The notes: generated from the letters alone by a model not told the origin. A DNA stretch of 64,000 nucleotides from JBBDNV01 sp040877415 (GCA_040877415.1 JBBDNV010000087.1:1-64000); one strand, 5' to 3'. Shown: positions 36,313 to 45,119, counted from the stretch's first letter. Translations and numbers: made by a program.

Positions 36313-36984
36313 ATGGCGCAAATCACCCTACGCGTGCTGGACGGCGCCGATCGCGGCCGGATCTACGAAAATCTACCGACGCCCGTGACGATCGGCCGCG
36401 AAGAAGGCAATTCGCTGCAGCTCAACGACGAGCGCGTGAGCCGCTTTCACGTCAAAATCCAGGAAGACCAGGAAAAAATCGTCATCACCGACCTGGAAAG
36501 CACCAACGGCACCAAGGTCAACGGCGAGGATATCCAGCTCCGCATTCTGCGCTATGGCGACATCGTCAGCCTGGGCCGCACGGTGCTCTTGTTCGGCTCG
36601 CGCGAGCAGATCGCCCAGCGGCTGGCCGCGCTGCGCGGCGAGAAACCGACGACCGGGAGCTTGAAAGACGCGCTGCAAGCCGGAAAGGCCGGCTCGCTCG
36701 AATTCGAGTTGAACTGGAGCGGCGACCCAGACATCCAAAGCACGCTGCATACGCTCTTGCCCCCCGATCTGCCCGAGCGTTTGAGCCCGGGCCAGGCGGC
36801 CCAGCTCTGCGAGCTGTTGGAATACTTGCACGTTCGCATTCGCGACATGCTCAATGCCGTCAAGATCAAGGCCGACGCGGAGCAAGTGGTGCTCGAGGCG
36901 CGGCAGTGGCAGAACCTGATCGACGTGCAATCCCGTTTGGCGAGCTACCTGCGCGCCGTCGGCCAGCCGCCGGAAGAGGAGTGA
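36313..36984 (+). CDS. FHA domain protein
   Basis: 223 residues. The N-terminal 100 residues are a forkhead-associated phosphothreonine-binding domain (PVTIGREEGNSLQL, RVSRFHVKI, DLESTNGTKVNGEDI, GDIVSLGRTVLLF). The rest is helical with no catalytic motif. It probably acts as an adaptor in Ser/Thr-kinase signalling. ATG 36313 starts directly before the domain; a longer reading to 36262 has no matching extension. Confidence 0.9.
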   Translation: MAQITLRVLDGADRGRIYENLPTPVTIGREEGNSLQLNDERVSRFHVKIQEDQEKIVITDLESTNGTKVNGEDIQLRILRYGDIVSLGRTVLLFGSREQIAQRLAALRGEKPTTGSLKDALQAGKAGSLEFELNWSGDPDIQSTLHTLLPPDLPERLSPGQAAQLCELLEYLHVRIRDMLNAVKIKADAEQVVLEARQWQNLIDVQSRLASYLRAVGQPPEEE

Positions 36985-37003
36985 CGCGGAATCGGGGAAA
37001 GGA

Positions 37004-37851
37004 TTTTGAACCACGACGACACGACGAGCACGACGCAAAGGACCGTGGTTGTCGCCGTTTTTTCCTCGTTGCGCCGTGGTAGTCAACTCCGATTCCTACG
37101 CCGCATCGTCGGCGCTCGGCCGGCGTTTATGCCTCGCAAGGCGGTAGAGCAGCGTATTGCCTTGTTTGCCGACGGGCTCAACGGCGCGCATCTCGCGCAG
37201 GCAATAGGCGATACGCTGTGCCGCGTGGCGATCGACGCCGCATAGCTCGGCCAGCGCGCGGGTGTGAAACTCGGCCGGCAACGGGGCCGGCAGGAGCTTG
37301 ATCAGATCGGCCGGCCGGCAAAGCCGGACGCTTGCGCCGACGGCAATCAGCTTTTGATCGGCCACCACGTGATCGTTTCGCCGCCAGCGCCGCCGACGGC
37401 CGTGACCCGGATAACGCCATTCTTCGACGTCGACCAGCACCACTTCAACGGCCAGCCGCGGATGCGGAAAGACGCGCGTGAAATACACCAGCTCGTCAAA
37501 GATGTCGAGCAACCCGCCGCGCTTGGGGCTCAGCCGCCGCGAGACGGCCTCGCCGTCCGGCGCGGGCTGCTTCACCAGCATTTTGGTGCGCACGATCGGC
37601 TTGACGACTAGCACGCGGTGGCGCGCGACGAGACGGCCGATTTTGTCGCGAATGGCTGCCAGCGAGCCGTGCTGAATTTCGATCAATTGCCCGCCGCTGA
37701 CCGCGTCGATGCGATAGTCGTCGAGCACGACTTCCGTGCGGGCCCGTTGGCCGGCATAGCGGCGTTTCAGATCGCGGTGCAGCGAGGTTTCCATCGATCC
37801 GCGAGTTTCCTCGCTGATTGGACGCGGTTTTGAACCACGACGACACGACGA
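37004..37851. repeat. 24-bp direct repeats bracketing a nuclease-like gene
   Basis: TTTTGAACCACGACGACACG followed by ACGA occurs at 37004-37027 and again at 37828-37851 in the same orientation, on either side of the gene at 37096-37794. The unit belongs to the ACCACGACGACACGACG low-complexity family. Confidence 0.75.
37096..37794 (-). CDS. Putative PD-(D/E)XK-type nuclease with winged-helix C-terminus
   Basis: 232 residues. HRDLKRRY is followed by YRIDAVSGGQLIEIQHGSLAAIRDKI. The D...E-I-Q plus K spacing resembles the catalytic core of restriction-endonuclease-fold enzymes. The C-terminal 80 residues (HTRALAELCGVDRHAAQRIAYCLREM) look like a winged helix for DNA binding. I know no experimental function. 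ATG 37794 starts the conserved part. Bracketed by 24-bp direct repeats. Confidence 0.6.
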   Translation of the reverse strand: METSLHRDLKRRYAGQRARTEVVLDDYRIDAVSGGQLIEIQHGSLAAIRDKIGRLVARHRVLVVKPIVRTKMLVKQPAPDGEAVSRRLSPKRGGLLDIFDELVYFTRVFPHPRLAVEVVLVDVEEWRYPGHGRRRRWRRNDHVVADQKLIAVGASVRLCRPADLIKLLPAPLPAEFHTRALAELCGVDRHAAQRIAYCLREMRAVEPVGKQGNTLLYRLARHKRRPSADDAA

Positions 37852-37879
37852 ACACAACGAGGGAGAGGACTCACGAAAG

Positions 37880-38452
37880 TTATCGCAATTCCGCTTCCTT
37901 TTTGTCGGGCGGCTCGATGCCCAGGTCGCGAATCGTCAGCAAGCTGGCAAATTCGTAGCCGCGCGCGGCAAACGCGTCCGCGCCTCCTTCCATGCGGTCG
38001 ATGATCGCCACCACGCGCTTCACCTTCAGGCCGAAGGCTTCCGCGCGCTCGATGGCCTCGAGCGACGAGCCGCCGGTCGTCACGACGTCTTCGACAATCA
38101 CGACGTTATCGCCCGGGCTTACCGGGCCTTCGATATAGCGGCCCGTGCCGTGATCCTTGGGCTGTTTTCGCACGAGGATGCCTTTCAGGGGCAAGCCGCG
38201 CACGCCGGCCATGGTGACGACGGCCGCGGTGATCGGGTCGGCGCCGATGGCCATGCCGCCGACGGCCGTGGGCAATTCATTTCCCAACAAATCGAGGATT
38301 CCCTCGGCCACGAGCTTGGCGCCCGCCGCATCGAGCGTGACCTGTTTGCCGTCGAGGTAGTAGCTGGCCTTTTTTCCCGAAGCGAGCGTGAACTCGCCGA
38401 ACGCCAGCGCCTTTTCCTTGACCAGCGCGATCAGTGCCCCCTTGTCGTACAC
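37880..38452 (-). CDS. pyrE: Orotate phosphoribosyltransferase
   Basis: A 190-residue enzyme that makes orotidine 5'-phosphate from orotate and PRPP in pyrimidine synthesis. The PRPP motif VVIVEDVVTTGGSS is intact; FGEFTLASGKKASYYLDGK is the typical N-terminus, and GGMAIGADPI and RKQPKDHGTGR (flexible catalytic loop) are present. Usual family length. No other pyr gene is adjacent. Confidence 0.96.
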   Translation of the reverse strand: MYDKGALIALVKEKALAFGEFTLASGKKASYYLDGKQVTLDAAGAKLVAEGILDLLGNELPTAVGGMAIGADPITAAVVTMAGVRGLPLKGILVRKQPKDHGTGRYIEGPVSPGDNVVIVEDVVTTGGSSLEAIERAEAFGLKVKRVVAIIDRMEGGADAFAARGYEFASLLTIRDLGIEPPDKKEAELR

Positions 38453-38601
38453 GCGGTTGCCCCCTGCAAATCGACGAGCATCATTGGTGACTTTTTCGAG
38501 CCCTCATCCTAAACCACCAGACGCAAACAATCGACAGGAAATGTGCGTGGCGAGAGGTGCGAAAATTCGCTTGAACTTGATAAGCGTCGGGGAGAAGATT
38601 A

Positions 38602-39078
38602 CCACCAAGGCACCAAGGGCACCAAGAATGGGCGAAAGCTTTGAGCCGGTCTCGCAAGAGGTTGACGCGATTGCCAAAAGCGTGATCGACGCTGCACTGC
38701 ATGTGCACCGTGCGTTGGGCCCGGGACTGCTTGAGTCTGCCTACGAAATTTGTCTTTGCCACGAGCTTTCAAAACGCCGGATCAAAGTTGAGCGACAGAA
38801 GTCATGGCCTATTCTGTATGACGGCATTCGTCTTGACGCCGGCCTTCGTTTGGACTTGCTCGTGGAAGATCAGGTGATCGTCGAACTCAAAGCGGTGGAA
38901 CAGATGAATCCGCTTTTTGAAGCCCAACTATTGACTTATCTAAAGTTAGCTGGGAGACGGCTCGGACTTCTGATCAACTTCAACGTACCCTTACTGAAAG
39001 ACGGCATTAAGCGATTGGTTCGCTAGTCGCCGGTGACCGTACGTTCCTTATCCGTCGTTATTCTTGGTGCCTTGGTGG
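38602..39078. repeat. Inverted repeat CCACCAAGGCACCAAG flanking the GxxExxY gene
   Basis: CCACCAAGGCACCAAG at 38602-38617 is the exact reverse complement of 39063-39078. It encloses the GxxExxY gene; the left copy continues with a further GGCACCAAG and ends at the ATG. Confidence 0.75.
38628..39026 (+). CDS. GxxExxY family protein (PD-(D/E)XK-like)
   Basis: 132 residues of the GxxExxY family (PF13366/TIGR04256). The signature GPGLLESAYE is at 31-40. RLDLLVEDQVIVELKAVE supplies the D...ExK core of a restriction-endonuclease-like fold. The family is common in planctomycetes but its role is unproven. ATG 38628 lies inside the left repeat, which suggests that the repeat acts in initiation or that the gene moves with it. 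Confidence 0.88.
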   Translation: MGESFEPVSQEVDAIAKSVIDAALHVHRALGPGLLESAYEICLCHELSKRRIKVERQKSWPILYDGIRLDAGLRLDLLVEDQVIVELKAVEQMNPLFEAQLLTYLKLAGRRLGLLINFNVPLLKDGIKRLVR

Positions 39079-39095
39079 TTAATCCTTGTCCCGCC

Positions 39096-40520
39096 CTAGC
39101 GGCGGATGGTGACGCGGGAGCCGAGGCTGAGAATGTCGTAGACGTCCTCGGCGTCGCGTTCGCTTAAGCTGATCGACCCGGGAAGGTCGGTGCGGCCGAT
39201 GCTCTCGGGGTTATTCGTGCCGTGAATGCCGATGCCGCTGCCCAGGCCGATCCAACGCTCGCCGAGCGGATTGTCACTTTCCTCGGCGCCGATGGCTCGA
39301 TCGCGGCCGTAGTAGACCGGATTGACGACTTTTTCGGCGACGGGAAACGTGCCTTCCTGAGGCGGGTGTTCGCCGCCGATGCCGATCTTGAACCGGCCGG
39401 CATACGAGCCGTCGGCCGCAAACAGCGTCAGTTCGCGCTTCTGGAGACTGACGATCGCCTGGAACGGACCGCGCACGACTTTGAGCCGCTCGCCCGGCCG
39501 CAGCGCCGACGGATCGTCGATGCCGTTGATCTTGGCCAACAATTGCCACGGCACGCTGTACTTTTCGCCGATGTCTTCCAGACGTTCACCGCTCTGGACC
39601 TCGTAAGGCGGTTCGAGCAGATTCTGCGTCGAATAAACCACCGTGCCGGCCACCTGATCCAAAAGCTCGTTGAGCTGCTGGTGCTCGGCGGGTGAAAGCT
39701 CAGGACGGTCGTACCACTTGGAAAGCTGGCGCAAGGCAGAGGCCATTTGGCCGCCTTCCAATTCGCGCTTGGCCGCTGCGACCGCCGCTGCGAAATCGCT
39801 CGACGCCCCGGCCGCGGGCGGCGGACTGCCGCTCGTCGACGCTTGATCCGGCGGCGCCGGATTACCGGATGGCGCAGGAGAACCAGGCCCAGGCCCGCCT
39901 TCAGCCGGCGGCGCTTGATATCGGTCCGGCACGCCGGACTCATCCGAGCCGGCGTAAGGGTCCACGACCGGGCCTTCCTGCGCGCCTGGCACTGAGGGAC
40001 CCGTGCCCGCCGGTCCCGCCGGCGGTTGGTTTTCGTTTTGCGCCTTGAACGGCTGCCCAGGATCTTGCTGCGGCTGGCCGGCTGGCTGGCCGGCGGCATT
40101 CGGCGGCGGCGGATTGGTGCCGGCATACGGCGGAGCCTCGCTCGCGCCCACCCCCGGGGTCAAAGGCGGGGCCTGCCCTGTCGGCGGGTATTGCCCCGCG
40201 GGCGGTCGAGGACCACCGGGTGGAGCCGGGGCTACGGATGCCGCGGCGGAAGGTGGGTGGTAGGATGGCGCTTCGCCGCCGGTCGGCGGCGGCGCGGCCG
40301 CGTTGGGGGACGCACCAAATGGTCCCGCCGGGCCCGGAGCTTGCGCAGGCGGCGGACCCCACGGCGCGGAACTCGGCTGGTCGGGCAACTGCACGTTGGG
40401 CGTCGTATCCCAACCTGCGGCAACCGGCGGCGCACCGTTTCCGCTGTTGAGCCGGATGTACACTCCGTAGCCAATTCCTGCCAGGACGGCAACGATCAAT
40501 AGCGGCTTCAGCGTATTCAC
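39096..40520 (-). CDS. LysM plus L,D-transpeptidase (YkuD) fold protein lacking the catalytic Cys
   Basis: 474 residues. A membrane anchor (LLIVAVLAGIGYGVYI) is followed by about 200 Pro/Gly/Ala residues, a helical part, a LysM domain (PYEVQSGERLEDIGEKYSVPW) and a YkuD domain (IVSLQKRELTLFAADG, GIGIHGTNNPESIG). The active-site motif, usually S/T-H-G-C-x-R, reads L-P447-G-S449-I-S: Cys is Ser, His is Pro, Arg is Ser, while H433-G-T is kept. The protein may bind rather than cross-link peptidoglycan. Confidence 0.85.
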   Translation of the reverse strand: MNTLKPLLIVAVLAGIGYGVYIRLNSGNGAPPVAAGWDTTPNVQLPDQPSSAPWGPPPAQAPGPAGPFGASPNAAAPPPTGGEAPSYHPPSAAASVAPAPPGGPRPPAGQYPPTGQAPPLTPGVGASEAPPYAGTNPPPPNAAGQPAGQPQQDPGQPFKAQNENQPPAGPAGTGPSVPGAQEGPVVDPYAGSDESGVPDRYQAPPAEGGPGPGSPAPSGNPAPPDQASTSGSPPPAAGASSDFAAAVAAAKRELEGGQMASALRQLSKWYDRPELSPAEHQQLNELLDQVAGTVVYSTQNLLEPPYEVQSGERLEDIGEKYSVPWQLLAKINGIDDPSALRPGERLKVVRGPFQAIVSLQKRELTLFAADGSYAGRFKIGIGGEHPPQEGTFPVAEKVVNPVYYGRDRAIGAEESDNPLGERWIGLGSGIGIHGTNNPESIGRTDLPGSISLSERDAEDVYDILSLGSRVTIRR

Positions 40521-40795
40521 AAGTTCGTCCTCCCTGACGACACCGGCGAAAAGCGCAATCGCGAACGGGTCTTAAACGGTACGAGTTCGCTGTGGAAATG
40601 ATACGCGCGACGCGGCCGACACGGGCACCGAGGCATCGCGGCCCGCCCGCTCGTCGGTAGTGCCCTAGTTTTCGAGTGCGGATCATAGGCCAAGGGCCCA
40701 TTCGAAGCCAGCCCAAAGTAGGCGGACGGCTGCGTGCACGTCCGGGTGAAGCCGGAAGCACGGTGAATTCCCAAGATGCCAGCATCCGCCGGCCG

Positions 40796-42148
40796 TCAGC
40801 TTGGATTCGGCGGCTGGCCGCCCGGTTCTGACTGCTTCGACTGCCGCAGCCGGGCGCGAATCGCTTCCAGCCGCCGGGCCAGCTCGCTTTCATGGCCGCG
40901 ATCCACCGGGCGGTAGTACTCGCGGTCGACGCCCAGATAGTCTTGTGCGGCGATAGCATCGGGGCTGTTATGCGAATACTGGTATCCGACACCGTGGCCG
41001 AGCCGCTTGGCGCCCGCGTAATGGCTGTCGCGCAGGATCACCGGAACCGGCAAGAGCCGGCCTTGGCGCACGTCGGCTACGGCCTCGGACAGGGCCACCA
41101 TCGAGGCGTTCGACTTCGGCGCGCAGGCCATGTAAGTCACCGCCTGGGCCAGGTTCAATTGGCACTCGGGCAGACCGACGAATTCGCAGGCTTGCATCGT
41201 CGCGGTGGCCAGCGGCAAGGCATGTGGATCGGCGTTGCCCACGTCCTCGCTGGCGAAGATCACGATCCGCCGGGCCAGAAAGCGCACGTCCTCGCCGGCT
41301 TCGAGCATCCGGGCCAGCCAGTAAATGGCCGCGTCGGGATCGCTGCCGCGCATGCTCTTGATCAACGCGCTGGCGGCATCGTAATGGGCATCGCCGGTGC
41401 CGTCGTATTCGACGGCTTTGCGCTGCACCGAATCTTCGGCCAGGGCGCGAGTAAATTCCACCGGGCGCTGGTGGCTCGAAAGCACGCCGACTTCCAGGGC
41501 GCTTAGCGCCCGGCGCGCGTCGCCGTCGCTCACTTCGGCCAGGAATTCGAGCGCGTCGTCGTGCATCCGCACCTCGTATTGGCCCAATCCGCGCTCGCGG
41601 TCGGCCAGCGCTCGGCGGATGAGCGTTTTGACGTCGTCTTTCGACAAGGGCTCGAATTGGAAAATGCGGCTGCGGCTCACCAGCGCGCTGTTGATGGCGA
41701 AAAACGGGTTCTGCGTCGTCGCGCCGACCAGAATCACGATGCCCTCCTCCACGTCGGGCAATAGCACGTCTTGCTGCGCTTTGTTGAAGCGATGGATCTC
41801 GTCGATGAACAGCAGTGTGCGCGTGCCGTCGGCCGACAGCCGGTCGCGGGCCGCTTCGAGCACTTCGCGCAGCTCTTTCACGCCGCTCGTGACGGCGCTG
41901 AGCTGCACGAACTTGCTGCGGCTGGCCTGGGCCAGCACGTGCGCAAGCGTGGTCTTGCCGGTCCCCGGCGGACCGTAAAAGATGACCGAATCGAGTCGAT
42001 CGGCCGCCAGCAGCCTCCCGAGCAGTTTCCCTTCGCCCAAAAAATGCCGCTGTCCGACGAATTCCTCGAGCGAGCGGGGGCGCATCCGCGCCGCCAGCGG
42101 CTGCGCGTTGCGTCTGTTTGCGGCTTCGCTGGCTTCGAACAGGGACAT
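40796..42148 (-). CDS. rarA: Replication-associated recombination protein A (RarA/MgsA), AAA+ ATPase
   Basis: A 450-residue clamp-loader-like ATPase acting at stalled replication forks. Walker A GPPGTGKTT, Walker B LLFIDEIHRFNK, sensor I GATTQNPFF and sensor II SDGDARRAL are visible, followed by the family C-terminal tetramer domain (RMLEAGEDVRFLARRI, YMACAPKSNAS, GYQYSHNSPD). ATG 42148 starts the conserved region; an upstream in-frame start at 42178 adds ten residues. Monocistronic. Confidence 0.94.
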   Translation of the reverse strand: MSLFEASEAANRRNAQPLAARMRPRSLEEFVGQRHFLGEGKLLGRLLAADRLDSVIFYGPPGTGKTTLAHVLAQASRSKFVQLSAVTSGVKELREVLEAARDRLSADGTRTLLFIDEIHRFNKAQQDVLLPDVEEGIVILVGATTQNPFFAINSALVSRSRIFQFEPLSKDDVKTLIRRALADRERGLGQYEVRMHDDALEFLAEVSDGDARRALSALEVGVLSSHQRPVEFTRALAEDSVQRKAVEYDGTGDAHYDAASALIKSMRGSDPDAAIYWLARMLEAGEDVRFLARRIVIFASEDVGNADPHALPLATATMQACEFVGLPECQLNLAQAVTYMACAPKSNASMVALSEAVADVRQGRLLPVPVILRDSHYAGAKRLGHGVGYQYSHNSPDAIAAQDYLGVDREYYRPVDRGHESELARRLEAIRARLRQSKQSEPGGQPPNPS

Positions 42149-42347
42149 GCAGGGTTTCGCGGTCAAGACGTAGGGCAAAATGCGTCACTTCATTGTACGC
42201 GACGCGGGAATCGGCGAGGAGCGACGTAAGGGCGGGGTAGTGTCTGAACAGTGAGTTGGTCGCCGCTACTCCCCAGAGTCCGGTAGTGTCGAAACTGTGT
42301 GTTGCTGGCTGGTCAGAAATGCAACCACAGTCAGCAGGCAGGTGGTT

Positions 42348-42572
42348 CTATGCGTCTAGGAATTCCTCTAAGGGAACGGACGCCTGCTTCAAGATGCCAT
42401 GCAACGTTCCCTTTTTGACTGCTTTGCTACCGTGGCATGGCACGGTAGTCATTGCGGCCGAAACCGCGTGCCGCAGGATCACATGGCCGTCCTTGCAGTG
42501 GTCTTCCTCAAAACCTAGGCGCTTCAATCGCCGAACAACCTCAGCACCAGTTAGCTGGGGTAGCTTAGCCAT
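42348..42572 (-). CDS. hicA: HicA-type mRNA interferase toxin
   Basis: A 74-residue toxin that degrades mRNA through a double-stranded-RNA-binding fold. LTGAEVVRRLKRLGFEE, then the catalytic-His segment KDGHVILRH, TTVPCHGSKAVKKGTLHGILKQ. The ATG overlaps the hicB end by 8 bases, so it is co-translated. The antitoxin-first order is common in this family. Confidence 0.9.
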   Translation of the reverse strand: MAKLPQLTGAEVVRRLKRLGFEEDHCKDGHVILRHAVSAAMTTVPCHGSKAVKKGTLHGILKQASVPLEEFLDA

Positions 42573-42900
42573 TAACCTTGATCCGACGTCGCTTGGCGTT
42601 CGCGGGAATATCCAAGGCTGGACCATGAGAGAACAGCATTTCTTCGTGGTGCTTGCGCCTTGCTTCCAGCATCGCAATGAACGCTTCTGCGATGTTTGAT
42701 TCCGCCTCTTCCAGCGTATCGCCTTGGCTGATTACGCCAGGATAGTTAAGAGCGAAGATCGAAAAGCCGCCATCATCCTCTGGACATGCCACAGCGACAA
42801 ATTCATGGGGGGGAGGCGTCTGATGCGTCCACACAATGCGCACAATCTTGCCTCGTGAGGCCACACCTGCTTCGCGGGAAAGTGGAGAAAGTACCGTCAT
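42565..42900 (-). CDS. hicB: HicB-type antitoxin
   Basis: A 111-residue antitoxin with a partial RNase-H-like fold. FSIFALNYPGVISQGDTLEEAESNIAEAF is the HicB core (PGV, then TLEEA). The N-terminal 35 residues are atypical. ATG 42900 overlaps the stop of the upstream gene (ATGA), so the upstream gene, hicB and hicA form one coupled unit. Confidence 0.88.
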   Translation of the reverse strand: MTVLSPLSREAGVASRGKIVRIVWTHQTPPPHEFVAVACPEDDGGFSIFALNYPGVISQGDTLEEAESNIAEAFIAMLEARRKHHEEMLFSHGPALDIPANAKRRRIKVNG

Positions 42901-43367
42901 TGATCGGCTCCCGGTTCGGTTGCTTGCTCTTCGGCTTTTTTTACTGTAATGCGCCATGATCCAAGGATTTCGCCATCGTGCAAAAGATCGAGAGAGTAGT
43001 TCCCGACCTTATCTGTTGGGAGCAATGGCATCGGCAATACATACTCGGCAACCGCTACTGGGTCCGCAGCGGTCACAACAACCTGTGCTTCAAATAAAAC
43101 GCATGAATCAGATAAGTCCACGAATTTCAGGCTAAGCGGAAGTTGTCCGTGAACTTCCACTAGGGCGAGATAAAGATACGGCGACCCAGCTTTGGTTATT
43201 GGCTGTGAAATAACTTGCCGTTGGTCATCACCCTCGCTCGTCAGGGCAACCTTCGCCGTTCCGAATAGGATTCCAGTGAATGTACCGGAAATGATATGTT
43301 TGCCGGTCAACCTATCCTGATAAACATGATCTGCAAGCACCATTGCTTGCAGGATGGGCTTTGGCAT
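42897..43367 (-). CDS. DUF6941-like protein, third member of the hicBA unit
   Basis: 156 residues. LQAMVLADHVYQDRLTGKHIISGTFTGI and a beta-rich C-terminal part (GNYSLDLLHDGEILGSWRITV) fit the DUF6941-type family as I recall it (ADHVY...GK.II.GTF). No signal peptide or catalytic motif. The stop overlaps the hicB ATG. Its role is unknown; stable linkage to hicBA would suggest regulation or an extra immunity-like function. Confidence 0.65.
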   Translation of the reverse strand: MPKPILQAMVLADHVYQDRLTGKHIISGTFTGILFGTAKVALTSEGDDQRQVISQPITKAGSPYLYLALVEVHGQLPLSLKFVDLSDSCVLFEAQVVVTAADPVAVAEYVLPMPLLPTDKVGNYSLDLLHDGEILGSWRITVKKAEEQATEPGADQ

Positions 43368-43402
43368 TTGTGCCGCCTTTCAATCAGCCAGATACTTGTG
43401 TC

Positions 43403-43464
43403 GTGGTAATCGTGCGGTCAATGCCAGATGAGCCAACGCCTGCAGAGTACCGCACGATTACCAC
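43403..43464. repeat. Perfect 16-bp inverted repeat upstream of the hicBA unit
   Basis: GTGGTAATCGTGCGGT (43403-43418) mirrors 43449-43464 with a 30-base spacer, 36 bases upstream of the first start of the leftward unit. It could be an operator for the antitoxin complex or a mobile-element end. Confidence 0.75.
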
Positions 43465-43579
43465 AATTGCCAGCGATTTGAGTGCCAAAAAGCACTGGAA
43501 AATGCGAACCCAGCCAGCCGGCGAGCGTCTACCATATTCTATGGACGCGATCAAGTTCATTCAAATCGGGCCGCTCTGA
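43421..43579 (+). CDS. Possible small protein (52 aa)
   Basis: ATG 43421 opens a 52-residue frame (start MPDEPTPAEYRTITTIAS, end DAIKFIQIGPL) within and beyond the inverted repeat. It has plausible composition but no strong ribosome-binding site and I recognise no family. A hairpin GGGCCGCTC/GAGCGGCCC spans its stop. Confidence 0.3.
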   Translation: MPDEPTPAEYRTITTIASDLSAKKHWKMRTQPAGERLPYSMDAIKFIQIGPL

Positions 43580-43581
43580 GG

Positions 43582-43670
43582 AGCGGCCCGCGTCTTGGCG
43601 GCGCAGGGGTCTTATAAGCCCCGCGAGGGATCGGCTTGCGCCGAATGGGTTCGATTCCCTTCTCTCCGCT
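43582..43670 (+). tRNA. tRNA-like sequence with long variable arm (degenerate or unusual)
   Basis: An 89-nt stretch with tRNA order: AGCGG...CCGCT acceptor (5 of 7 pairs), D arm GCG-TCTTGGCGG-CGC, anticodon arm GGGGT-CTTATAA-GCCCC (anticodon position TAT), long variable arm with CGGC/GCCG, and a T arm GGG-TTCGATT-CCC. Positions 8-9 are CC instead of TA-like bases and two acceptor pairs fail. It may be a pseudo-tRNA, or the remnant of a tRNA used as an integration site. Confidence 0.4.
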
Positions 43671-44013
43671 AGCGCTTGCCTTGCGCTTTCACAGCGGCTT
43701 TAGACAGACAATCCCGAATCCAGGCCGACAGCTTTTGGTCTGCCTTTTCCGCAGCCCGCTCGCATTGTGCGCGCTCGGCCTTGGTCATGCGGACAGGCAC
43801 GACACTACCAAGGGCGGCGATCGTGATACGTTCTCGCTCACCCTCAAGCGTCCATCGTGCAAAGCAGCGAAAACGCGCGGCCGGCCGGATTTTGCTTGCA
43901 AGCGGCCATCGATCGGCTAAGCTCAAGGGCGATTTGTTCCCGCCGTTTTCCTGCCCCCCTACCCGCCCGCGGCTGTTCTCGACGTTACGCTTTCGCAACC
44001 GAGCGCGTCCCAC
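43669..44013 (-). CDS. Ribbon-helix-helix / mobilisation-type small protein
   Basis: The C-terminal half ([20 protein letters not shown], then [20 protein letters not shown]) has the strand-helix-helix pattern of CopG/MobC-like DNA-binding proteins. The first 55 residues from ATG 44013 have no family features; a GTG near VPVRMTK could be the true start. The stop nearly touches the tRNA-like sequence. It is part of the accessory patch with hicBA. Confidence 0.5.
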   Translation of the reverse strand: MGRARLRKRNVENSRGRVGGQENGGNKSPLSLADRWPLASKIRPAARFRCFARWTLEGERERITIAALGSVVPVRMTKAERAQCERAAEKADQKLSAWIRDCLSKAAVKAQGKR

Positions 44014-44057
44014 GCGACGATGCGCGGCCCGCGGGCCCCACCAACGGGAGAAACACG

Positions 44058-45074
44058 ATGGTCGCCCCTGCTCCCCGCCGGCCCCGAAGTGGTTTTACGC
44101 TTGTTGAGCTGTTGGTCGTGATCGCGATTATCGGCATCCTGGTGGCGCTTTTGCTGCCCGCCATACAGGCCGCCCGCGAGGCGGCGCGTGCCTCGCAGTG
44201 TAAAAACAACCTGCGCCAAATCGGCGTGGCGCTGCAAAACTTCGAGACCGCGCGGAAGCGATTCCCATCGGGTGGACAGGGCACGCTGCCGGGCACCAAC
44301 GAAACCGGCTACGATCTGCACTCGACCTTTACCTTGATCCTGCCCTACATGGAGCACACGGAGCTGTCGGACCTCGTGAATTTGAAGTTCGCCTACAACG
44401 ACAAAAACTGGCCGGGCAATCAATTCGCCGCCAAGACGCGAATTGACACGCTGTTGTGCCCCAGCAACCCGTATGCGGAAGAAGATCCGCAAGGTTACGG
44501 CCAGACCGATTACGTACCGACCGTGCACGCCGACATCAGTCCCACTACGGGCGTTCTGGATAACGACACGCGGATGGATGGCGCCCTGGCGCTGGGGGGC
44601 ACGCGCATCGGCCGCATCACGGACGGCACAAGCCATACGATCGCGATGGCCGAAGATTGTCCCGTGAATTACGAGACGGTGTTCCCGTTCATTGTGTCGG
44701 CCAGCCCCGACCCTGTTGTCGCCGCCGCCAACAATGCCGATCCACCCGCTCCGAGCAAGCACCGTTCGGCCAATCGCTGGGCCGAGCCGGACAACGGCAT
44801 CGGCATCTCGGGACCGTCCAATTCCACGGAGGGTCATCTGCGCAGTCCGGTCAACAATAACAGCGAGCCGCCCGGTGGGCCCGCCGACTGCCGTTGGACA
44901 AGGTCCAACTGCGGTCCCAACAGCGAAATCTTCAGTTTCCATCCCGCCGGGGCCCACGTCATGTTGTGCGATGGCAGCGTCAATTTGCTGCGCGACGCGA
45001 TCGATCCTCGCGTGCTGCGCAAACTGGTGACCCGCGCCGAAGGCACGGAGGTCGACTCCGGCGATTATCAGTAG
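44058..45074 (+). CDS. DUF1559 protein with type IV pilin-like N-terminus
   Basis: 338 residues. The prepilin signal [26 protein letters not shown] is cut before Phe by PilD-type peptidase; [27 protein letters not shown] continues the helix. DUF1559 (SBP_bac_10) follows with [40 protein letters not shown] and the end block [20 protein letters not shown]. Strongly expanded in planctomycetes; probably a surface fibre or sorting module. ATG follows CGGGAG. Confidence 0.95.
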   Translation: MVAPAPRRPRSGFTLVELLVVIAIIGILVALLLPAIQAAREAARASQCKNNLRQIGVALQNFETARKRFPSGGQGTLPGTNETGYDLHSTFTLILPYMEHTELSDLVNLKFAYNDKNWPGNQFAAKTRIDTLLCPSNPYAEEDPQGYGQTDYVPTVHADISPTTGVLDNDTRMDGALALGGTRIGRITDGTSHTIAMAEDCPVNYETVFPFIVSASPDPVVAAANNADPPAPSKHRSANRWAEPDNGIGISGPSNSTEGHLRSPVNNNSEPPGGPADCRWTRSNCGPNSEIFSFHPAGAHVMLCDGSVNLLRDAIDPRVLRKLVTRAEGTEVDSGDYQ

Positions 45075-45119
45075 GTGCTTGAGAAGGCTTCGTAGAGTTG
45101 CGCGGAGGCCTACCGGATC

